Translations under genes and position numbers: made by a program
Shown: positions 25,287 to 30,569 of the stretch, in pieces
How positions within the stretch are numbered: position 1 is the stretch's first letter
How the letters are laid out: each line of letters begins with the position of its first letter
DNA from: JBBTQE01 sp038065775
GTDB taxonomy: Bacteria > Patescibacteriota > Patescibacteriia > Magasanikbacterales > GWA2-37-8
Direction of reading: 5' to 3'
Length of the DNA: 30,569 bases
Assembly: GCA_038065775.1 (NCBI GenBank)
Contig: JBBTQE010000059.1
Span: 1-30,569, forward strand
Notes under the pieces: model-generated
Told to the model about the DNA's origin: nothing
The model's input: the letters and a program-made list of their open reading frames with translations, nothing else
The model's database searches: none

Positions 25287-26798
25287 TTACGGGCAGGGAC
25301 TGGCAACGCCGACGAGCGCGTCGTCGGAGTAGAACTTGTTGCCCTCCGGGTTGGTCACCGGGCAGTCCCAGTCGGTCCCGGTCCAGAAGCAGGGGTGCAC
25401 CATGGTGAACAAATCCACCAGGACGCACGAGCTTCCGTCCTCGTTGCACCGATACAGATACACGGTGCCCATGGTGGGAGCTCCGGCGGTCCCGTACCAG
25501 ACTCCGCCTGCTGTCAGCGCCTTGGACTCGGCGCCAGCGCCCATCGCCACCGGCGGGGTGGCGGCGTTCGGGTAGTCGTCGTCGTTCCAGACCGGTCGCG
25601 CGCACATGGCGCCGTCCAGATCCATACGGAACAACGTGGACACGGCCCGCTCGCCGGGTTCGGGATCCACGTCGCCCGGGAACTCGGGCGTGGGATCCAC
25701 GGCGCTGATGTTGGTGCTCGGGCCGGATGGGCTCACCCAGAAGCGGACCAGCGAAGCGACCTCGGTCTCCACGCGGAACACCGAGGAGCAGATGGCCGTT
25801 GCCGGGTTACAGCTCGTGTTGGCGACCGAGCAGGACACCGTTGAGGTGTTCTGACAAAACCTCCCCAACGTGACGCAGGTATCCACCGTGCAGAAGCTGG
25901 CGTCGTTGCAGTCCGCGTCCACCAGGCATGGTGCAACACACTCTCCAGCCCCGTTGCAGACATCGGGGCTTCCGGCTCCGACGCACTCGTCTTGAGGGTC
26001 AGTGCCCCCGGAGAAAAGCGCACAGATGCCGAACGAGTTGCCGCAGTACATACACTCCCCAGAGCACGCGCTCTCACAGCACGTGCCATCAGCGCAGAAC
26101 CCGCTGACGCACTGGGTGCCCACCGTACAGGTGGCACCGTTGACGAGGAGCGGGGGCGTGGCGTCCGGAAGCCGCGCGTCGGGCGGCGTTGCGTCCGGAA
26201 CAGTCGCATCTGGCGGTGATGCATCCGGCGGCCTGGCATCCACCACGATGGTGGCGTCTGGCAGACGGGCATCCGGAATCGCCGCGTCCGGCGGCCGCGC
26301 GTCGGGCAGTGAGGCATCCGGCGGCCTGGCATCCACCACGATGGTGGCGTCTGGCAGACGGGCATCCGGAATCGCCGCGTCCGGAAGCCGCGCATCGGGC
26401 AGTGAGGCGTCCACCACGACCACGGGCGCGTCCGGGACGCTTGCGTCCACGGGTGGAGACGCGATTGCCTGGCAGAACCGGCTGACACCGTCACACGTAC
26501 CCTGGCGGTCATCCGGGAAGAAACAGACGAATCCGGACGGCAAGACATCGTCCGCCGGGCACGCGGCATGCGCCGCGTCGCAGATCATCCCCGCCCCGCC
26601 GCACTGGCAGAACTCCGTGCGGTCGCACGGCTGGGCGAGGTAATCCACGCCGCGGCACTCCGTGCCCTGAAAACGATTCTGGCACGAGCTCAACACCACG
26701 GGCGCCGGCGCGTCCGGGGCGTTCAGCGACTCCGGGCCAAAGTTGCACCCGGCAACAGCGCCGACCAACCACATCAATACCACGCACACTCTCCTCAT
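25287..26798 (-). CDS. Cys-rich surface lipoprotein with PDA-repeat linker
   Basis: 503 residues from the ATG at 26798, chosen because GAGGAGG precedes it and the protein then opens with a lipoprotein signal (RRVCVVLMWLVGAVAGC, lipidated Cys18). Asn follows Cys18, which in diderms favours the outer membrane. Residues about 39-110 are Cys-rich. Residues 115-216 are a (P-D-A-x-x)n linker with about 19 DA units. Residues 217-340 form Cys-rich modules such as CVSGFCADGTCC, CSGECMYCG and DVCNGAGECV, as in many Myxococcota surface proteins. The last 160 residues are an unrecognised domain ending SPCP. GC-rich codons and this architecture differ completely from the genes left of 25,100. Function unknown; an outer-surface adhesin or binding protein is a guess. 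Confidence 0.82.
   Translation of the reverse strand: MRRVCVVLMWLVGAVAGCNFGPESLNAPDAPAPVVLSSCQNRFQGTECRGVDYLAQPCDRTEFCQCGGAGMICDAAHAACPADDVLPSGFVCFFPDDRQGTCDGVSRFCQAIASPPVDASVPDAPVVVVDASLPDARLPDAAIPDARLPDATIVVDARPPDASLPDARPPDAAIPDARLPDATIVVDARPPDASPPDATVPDATPPDARLPDATPPLLVNGATCTVGTQCVSGFCADGTCCESACSGECMYCGNSFGICALFSGGTDPQDECVGAGSPDVCNGAGECVAPCLVDADCNDASFCTVDTCVTLGRFCQNTSTVSCSVANTSCNPATAICSSVFRVETEVASLVRFWVSPSGPSTNISAVDPTPEFPGDVDPEPGERAVSTLFRMDLDGAMCARPVWNDDDYPNAATPPVAMGAGAESKALTAGGVWYGTAGAPTMGTVYLYRCNEDGSSCVLVDLFTMVHPCFWTGTDWDCPVTNPEGNKFYSDDALVGVASPCP
26151..26456. repeat. In-gene tandem repeats encoding the PDA linker
   Basis: Fifteen-base units encode P-D-A-x-x. Over this lies a longer duplication: 71 bases at 26221-26291 recur exactly at 26314-26384, a period of 93 bases (31 codons), with looser similarity continuing beyond. 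The pattern suggests recent unequal recombination that lengthened the linker. Confidence 0.85.
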
Positions 26799-26897
26799 CG
26801 CGTCCTCCTCTCCATTCGGTAACCGAACCAACCTCTCAACTGACAGGAATTTTCCATGCCAGCGAGGTTGGGTATCTCTCAAGCTTTCAAAGAGCAG

Positions 26898-26943
26898 ACT
26901 ATAGCCCCATCTATTTTCACTTCAACGAAATGGAAATAGATGG
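26898..26943 (-). promoter_or_regulatory. Promoter overlapped by a 17-base-arm palindrome
   Basis: On the minus strand TTGAAG (26925-26920), 16 bases and TATAGT (26903-26898) make a candidate promoter about 100 bases before the lipoprotein ATG. A palindrome with arms 26907-26923 and 26927-26943 (CCATCTATTT with AAATAGATGG at its base) covers the -35 and spacer. It could be an operator or the terminator of the upstream gene. The rest of the 26,799-27,044 spacer shows nothing else. Confidence 0.45.
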
Positions 26944-27044
26944 AGCCGCGACTGAACTTGTCAGAACGCGGCGAATTGCCTTGGCGCGTCTTCGTCGCAG
27001 ACATCGCTGTCCGCTAGAAATAGCGCTTCGGCAACTAGGTAGGA

Positions 27045-28115
27045 CTAATGGCGGGAGGAGACCTTGGCTAGGATCTCCCTGCAGTGCGCCTTCACCTCGT
27101 CCGGGGGCTTGCCCTTGTACTTGCTCGACCGCTCCGCGTATCGGCTGGCGCACTCGGCGATGATGGCCTCGATGTTGTGCGCCGGGGTAGCGGCCTGCTT
27201 GTCGCCACCCTTCTTGTTCCACAGCGCGACCCCGCCGATGACCATGGCGAGGAACGCCAGGACCACGGCGGCGGCCAGCATGATCCGCTTGGGCGACCCG
27301 ATCGGGTGATCGGGCGGCATGGGCGGGTCGGACGGTGGCCGACGACGAGGCGGAGGCGGGTCGGACGACGACGGTGACGCCTCATGGCGAACCCACTTGA
27401 CGTCGGCGCCAGCCGACGGCTCCCTGCTGACCGCATCGGACTTGGTGATCGCGGTCGGCTTGTCGCGCTCTCTTTCGTCGGAGCTGGCGGGAACCAGCGC
27501 AGGCCAAACCCTGCCATCCGACGTAGCCCGAACAGGCTGTAGCAAGGAGAAATCCACCTCCTTGGACAAGGGACGAACCGTCTCGGCCGGCGACGGCAGG
27601 GCCGGCGCGGGCTGCACGCCAGGCAACTTACACTCGGCCGGCGACGGAGCCATGGCGGCCGGCGGAACCGTCCGCTCGATGATCCGCTCTTCCAAGCGCG
27701 CCACGATCTGGATATCTCCAACAGACGGGGAAACATCCCCTACCTTGGCCTCGGCGATCGCGGCCCGTACATCTGCGCCACCGTTCTCCCGAGGGCGCAC
27801 CGTTTCCGCGGCCGCGGTCTTGGCGCGCTCGAACTCATTGCCGCCGCCACGCTGCTTGAGTACCGGCGCCGGCACAGACTTGATGCCGGCGCCCAGAGCC
27901 AACACTGCCGCCTGATTTCGCAGCTTCGTCAGATCCGTCAAGCCGGACTCATCATCGCCCATCGGCGCCACGGACTGCCTCATCTTCTCCGGCGTGTCGC
28001 TCCTCGGATCCACGCCCTCGGGCACCGCCCCCTCCTCGGCGGGCTGAACCGGCTCACCGCGCGGCATATCCGGCTGTGGAAACCCCTTCGAGGTACTCCC
28101 TCTCTTCTCAACCAT
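27045..28115 (-). CDS. Single-pass membrane protein with long Pro/acid-rich N-terminus
   Basis: 356 residues from the ATG at 28115; a GTG directly before it is an alternative, and AAGGGGAT upstream supports either. The first 275 residues are low-complexity and rich in Pro, Ala, Glu and Arg, with PPPPRRRPPSDPPMPPD just before one membrane helix (RIMLAAAVVLAFLAMVIGG, about 277-299). A 57-residue tail with two Cys follows (IIAECASRYAER, KAHCREIL). There is no signal peptide; basic residues before the helix favour N-terminus inside and tail outside. No family is recognised. Similar Pro-rich linkers precede membrane helices in Myxococcota regulatory proteins, but no kinase or DNA-binding domain is present. 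It lies between two envelope-protein genes on the same strand with more than 200 bases on each side, so it is probably its own transcript. Confidence 0.72.
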   Translation of the reverse strand: MVEKRGSTSKGFPQPDMPRGEPVQPAEEGAVPEGVDPRSDTPEKMRQSVAPMGDDESGLTDLTKLRNQAAVLALGAGIKSVPAPVLKQRGGGNEFERAKTAAAETVRPRENGGADVRAAIAEAKVGDVSPSVGDIQIVARLEERIIERTVPPAAMAPSPAECKLPGVQPAPALPSPAETVRPLSKEVDFSLLQPVRATSDGRVWPALVPASSDERERDKPTAITKSDAVSREPSAGADVKWVRHEASPSSSDPPPPRRRPPSDPPMPPDHPIGSPKRIMLAAAVVLAFLAMVIGGVALWNKKGGDKQAATPAHNIEAIIAECASRYAERSSKYKGKPPDEVKAHCREILAKVSSRH

Positions 28116-28120
28116 CACAA

Positions 28121-28150
28121 ATCCCCTTCCCCCCGATATCCATCGGGGAT
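28121..28150 (-). promoter_or_regulatory. Leader hairpin next to the ribosome binding site
   Basis: On the minus strand CCCCGAT-GGAT-ATCGGGG (28148-28131) ends right beside the ribosome binding sequence AAGGGGAT (28128-28121). ATCCCC at 28150-28145 could alternatively pair with that GGGGAT and hide it. Two exclusive structures could therefore control translation of the single-pass membrane protein. Reading by eye only. Confidence 0.35.
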
Positions 28151-28333
28151 CAAATCGTTCGTTGTCTGTTCAACGCCTTTTGAGGCGCTTAATTCGTAGT
28201 TTTCCTACCTAGCTAATTGTAATGAACCCCCTCCTGTTTCTGCCCGCAATAATTACGAGCAAAAACGGGAAGAGGAAAGCGGCTGCCTTGACTAGCACAA
28301 CTCTGCTGCTCTCCCCGACTTTTTTCTCCTTTC

Positions 28334-29356
28334 CTAGAACCGATACTGGATCGCGGTCTCCAGCGTCGGCGTAAACTCGTAGACGCCCTCCTCGCCTCGC
28401 CACCCCGCGCCTCCGGAGAAGAAGAACTCCATCCGGCCGGAGATGTATCCGAACCCCACGAGGGATGACAGGGCGCCGACTGACGCGGTGTTGTCCTTGT
28501 TGAAGGACGGCGTCAGCACGAACCCGAACCCGATGTGGAACGGCCCGGCGCCACACTTCCCCAGCACTCGCAGGGAGAATGTGATTCCGTTGTTCTGGTA
28601 GCCGATGCTTGACCCGTAGACTGGCCAGCACCAGTCGCCTCGCCGCTGGAACTCCATGTCTGTTCGCAGGCCGAACCCTGCCATGGAATTCGTGGCCCGA
28701 AGCTCCAGGCCGACAGCGAAGAGTACTCGATCCTGCTTGAGCGCCACGTCGCTCTGCATCTTTTCCAGCCTGCTCTGCATGTCCAGAAACTTCTCCTGCA
28801 GAGCACCCAGCCGTTCCTTGATGGTCTCCAGCTCGGTCTTGGCGCCGTTCAACTCCTTGACCACGATGTTCATAGCGGTCCGGCTGAACTCGCCAGTCTC
28901 CTTGAGCTCGGCGAGGGCTCTGTTGACTTCGGCGAGATCCGGCATTTTCGCCTTCACTCGCTCCAGCGCCTCCTCCACCCCACCCATCCTCTTGCTGATG
29001 GAGGTGTTGTTCTTTTCTGCCTCCTTCAGCTTGGCGAGACCGGCGTTCACAACCGCGAGCTTGCGATCGTAGACGACGCTAGCCTCACCCAACTTATAGT
29101 CGAACTCGTTCCGCAACTTCTGCGGATCGCACTTCGTTGTGTCCAACTCGGCGACAGCCAGCTTGTCGCTGGCGGCCATGCACTGGTCCTCCACAAGGAG
29201 AAGTCTCTCATCCAACTCCTGAATCCACCCGTCGTGGACCAAGAGGGTGGCGATGGCCGAGTCGTCCAACTGCTTCTGGGCGAAGACGGTGGAGCGGACG
29301 GCGGCGAACGACAGGCAGAACGAGAACGCGACCAACGCGACGATCTTCTTGAACAT
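28334..29356 (-). CDS. Outer-membrane beta-barrel protein with periplasmic coiled coil
   Basis: 340 residues from the ATG at 29356, preceded by GAGGAGG; a start 51 bases earlier would bury the signal peptide. The signal is MFKKIVALVAFSFCLSFAAV, with likely cleavage after STVFA. Residues about 30-185 are charged, helical and heptad-like, such as LAKLKEAEKN, ELKETGEF and LETIKERLGALQEKFLDMQS. The last 150 residues alternate hydrophobic strands rich in Gly and aromatics (VGFGYISGRMEFFF) and end ETAIQYRF. A terminal Phe with aromatic/hydrophobic alternation is the signal read by the BAM complex, so this should be an outer membrane barrel of about eight strands, with the coil spanning the periplasm. 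This requires a diderm host and conflicts with the AT-rich half. No family name is recognised. Confidence 0.78.
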   Translation of the reverse strand: MFKKIVALVAFSFCLSFAAVRSTVFAQKQLDDSAIATLLVHDGWIQELDERLLLVEDQCMAASDKLAVAELDTTKCDPQKLRNEFDYKLGEASVVYDRKLAVVNAGLAKLKEAEKNNTSISKRMGGVEEALERVKAKMPDLAEVNRALAELKETGEFSRTAMNIVVKELNGAKTELETIKERLGALQEKFLDMQSRLEKMQSDVALKQDRVLFAVGLELRATNSMAGFGLRTDMEFQRRGDWCWPVYGSSIGYQNNGITFSLRVLGKCGAGPFHIGFGFVLTPSFNKDNTASVGALSSLVGFGYISGRMEFFFSGGAGWRGEEGVYEFTPTLETAIQYRF

Positions 29357-29439
29357 GACTCCTCCTCGGGATTCCCCCTGACCGAATCTGTTATGGCAGA
29401 AACACAACGCCCGGCTTATCCGAACGCGCGCTTCTCCAT

Positions 29440-29498
29440 GAAATCCTGACGCGAAAAAAAGGGCATTAAAATAATTCCCCTTTTCACGCCAGGATTTC
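29440..29498 (-). terminator. Long imperfect hairpin in the leader of the barrel-protein gene
   Basis: GAAATCCTGACGCG (29440-29453) and its near-complement CACGCCAGGATTTC (29485-29498) form the outer stem; AAAAGGG and CCCTTTT continue it inward. In the minus direction the inner part gives GGGG, an AT loop and CCC followed by TTTTTTT, an intrinsic-terminator shape. If transcription starts near 29610 this lies in the 5' leader, where it would act as an attenuator. Confidence 0.5.
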
Positions 29499-29616
29499 GT
29501 TGCAATCAGTTAATTTTCAAAAGAACATCAGCAAATAACCTTGTGTCGCCAAAGCACTCTTTTTTATACACGCAAAAGGGTGTTTTGGCTACACTATGTT
29601 ATTAAAAGAACAGCGT

Positions 29617-29645
29617 AAATTAACACAGCTTCGCTGAAATGTCAA
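29617..29645 (-). promoter_or_regulatory. Candidate promoter of the barrel-protein gene
   Basis: On the minus strand a perfect TTGACA, 17 bases and TAATTT (weak -10). The nine-base word TGTCAACTG containing this -35 recurs at 29706-29714, so a second -35 or a regulator site is possible. The predicted leader would be about 250 bases. Confidence 0.4.
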
Positions 29646-29676
29646 CTGTTAAAAACAAAAGAGGCTAAAATAAAGC

Positions 29677-29701
29677 AAAAACCGCCTTGCGGGTGGATTT
29701 T
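29677..29701. terminator. Intrinsic terminator in the spacer upstream of the barrel-protein gene
   Basis: In the minus direction CCGC-AAG-GCGG is followed by TTTTTGC; in the plus direction the same stem is followed by ATTTTA. It suits termination of the Cys-rich gene to the right. Confidence 0.55.
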
Positions 29702-29793
29702 ACTCTGTCAACTGAATCCATCGTGTACCTTTATCTAAAAAGAACAAGGTAAGAGAGAACATGATGGATCCATGTGACATTAGATTTTAAATT

Positions 29794-29872
29794 CCTAATC
29801 TGAAATCATTTTTTAATGATTGCAAATTAGGGATGGCGGGGAGAAAAGCTCTGTGAAGAGATTCTCCCCGCC
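29794..29872. terminator. Two adjacent strong hairpins after the Cys-rich gene
   Basis: At 29835-29872 GGCGGGGAGAA pairs perfectly with TTCTCCCCGCC, with an inner CTCT-GTGA-AGAG stem. Next to it, 29794-29831, CCTAAT pairs with ATTAGG and ATCATT with AATGAT around a T4 loop. They lie 67-145 bases beyond the stop of the partial gene. I see no gene in the 29,357-29,938 spacer. Confidence 0.55.
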
Positions 29873-29938
29873 GAAATTCGTCACGCTAGCGCGATGTTAC
29901 TTGCGCGAGCGGACAGTGAAGGAACTGTGCTACCTACC

Positions 29939-30569
29939 CTACGGGCAGCCGAGCTGCGCCTTTGAGAAGGCGAGGTTGCCCTCGCCCCCGCCGGCGCAGG
30001 CCCATGGGTGCAATGTCGGGATGCCGGTGATGACCGTGCCACCCCGCTTCACCACAATCTGGGAAAGCCCACGCCCGGGTGCACCGCACCCGTACCACTG
30101 CCTCGACGGGGTGACCACTTCGCGCATGGCCACCTCAACACCCCACCCGCACGCCTCGGTCTGCGTGAGACCGATGGTGTAGGGGCTTGAGCCGCTGTGA
30201 ATTCCTGTATTGTCCGTGTGGACGTCGATGCTCCCGAAGACGTGAGCTTCGGCCGCCTCACCACTCGTGTTGCTGACCTCCAGCACCACGAAAGTGGTGA
30301 TGCACTCGCCACCGACGCACCGACCGCTCACGCAGTCGGCGTTGGTCTCGCAGTCGTCGGGGGGCGCGCTCGGGCACACCGGCGAGTAGCCGGTGCACTC
30401 GTGCTCATCCCCGTCGGAGGCCCGGCACTGGGTGCCGGCCGCCTCGAGCGCGTCGTTCGGGCAGTCGTCGTCGACGCCGTTGCAGTACTCGGGGACGTCG
30501 CACGCCCCGGCCGCGGCGCGGCAGAGGGCGTTGACGTGTCCCTTGCACTCGCCCGGGACGGGCTGACCC
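29939..30569 (-). CDS. Cys-rich secreted/surface protein with disintegrin-like motif, start outside the window
   Basis: About 210 residues are visible in an open frame running off the right edge; the apparent GTG start at 30379 is internal. Upstream of it the frame reads CRAAAGACDVPEYCNGVDDD followed by CPND and then AAGTQCRA, matching the CDxxEYCxGxxxxCPxD core of disintegrin-type Cys-rich repeats, which bacterial surface proteins, notably Myxococcota, also carry. A second module CETNADCVSGRCVGGEC follows. The final 120 residues are a separate, unrecognised domain ending LGCP, like the SPCP end of the lipoprotein at 25,287. Extracellular location is inferred from the Cys content; the signal peptide is not in view. 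Metal binding or adhesion is possible; no enzyme motif is seen. Confidence 0.72.
   Translation of the reverse strand, partial: GQPVPGECKGHVNALCRAAAGACDVPEYCNGVDDDCPNDALEAAGTQCRASDGDEHECTGYSPVCPSAPPDDCETNADCVSGRCVGGECITTFVVLEVSNTSGEAAEAHVFGSIDVHTDNTGIHSGSSPYTIGLTQTEACGWGVEVAMREVVTPSRQWYGCGAPGRGLSQIVVKRGGTVITGIPTLHPWACAGGGEGNLAFSKAQLGCP

Noticed and set aside
26151..26456. Possible CRISPR array
   Set aside because: The repeats are contiguous, codon-phased and coding, with no unique spacers.
26002..26643. Plus-strand open frame of 213 codons, rich in Ala-Ser-Gly
   Set aside because: It is the antisense of the PDA-repeat linker; low complexity keeps several frames open. The reverse-strand lipoprotein has a signal peptide and ribosome binding site.
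29761..29790. Short frame ATGATGGATCC with a purine-rich upstream sequence
   Set aside because: It stops after nine codons and nothing supports translation.
29820..30182. Plus-strand open frame of 120 codons
   Set aside because: It overlaps the Cys-rich gene on the opposite strand, starts in a hairpin and has no recognisable features.
1..30569. tRNA, rRNA, insertion sequences and att sites
   Set aside because: I looked for cloverleaf arms, rRNA core words and transposase motifs by eye and found none; a covariance-model search would be needed to exclude small RNAs.

Overview
The window has two parts of very different character. Positions 1 to about 25,100 are AT-rich and gene-dense and look like a Patescibacteria (Candidate Phyla Radiation, Parcubacteria-like) genome. 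I infer this from tightly packed genes, weak ribosome binding sites, small AT-rich hairpins as terminators, VIPAKAG-type palindromic repeats, and genes common in that group (an LTA-synthase-like enzyme, a GHL15/FG-GAP surface protein, a LysW-like zinc ribbon). From about 25,290 to the end the coding DNA is GC-rich. It encodes cell-envelope proteins of Myxococcota/deltaproteobacterial style, including a lipoprotein with a lipobox and a porin-like protein ending in an outer-membrane-type C-terminal Phe. These do not fit a monoderm patescibacterium. Either this is an assembly junction between two organisms or an unusual transfer; the sequence alone does not decide.

Left block, minus strand (12,413 down to 1): murB, hpf, an LTA-synthase/sulfatase-like membrane enzyme, a transketolase, a P2-like cation ATPase, rlmN, a nucleotidyltransferase-like protein, and a copper-type P1B ATPase cut by the window edge. 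A clear promoter precedes murB and a plausible one precedes the copper ATPase.

Middle block, plus strand (12,476 to 19,524): an ATP-grasp/Nudix fusion, a cytoplasmic NlpC/P60-like protein, mraY, an aminoacyl-tRNA-protein transferase-like (ATE/Bpt) gene carrying an in-frame palindromic repeat, mpl, and a PLP fold-type II enzyme. A 54-residue LysW-like zinc ribbon lies on the opposite strand between the last two. The set suggests lipid II synthesis combined with salvage or modification of wall peptides.

Right AT-rich block, minus strand (25,011 down to 19,525): a compact four-gene surface-glycan operon (O-antigen ligase/polymerase-like protein, SAM methyltransferase, GT4 glycosyltransferase, GHL15 plus FG-GAP protein). 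It is driven by a near-consensus promoter with an almost leaderless start.

GC-rich block, minus strand (30,569 down to 25,287): a partial Cys-rich protein with a disintegrin-like motif, a coiled-coil/beta-barrel outer membrane protein, a single-pass Pro-rich membrane protein, and a lipoprotein with a (P-D-A-x-x)n linker. The spacers are markedly more AT-rich than the genes and hold several long palindromes. I saw no rRNA, tRNA, CRISPR array or insertion sequence.
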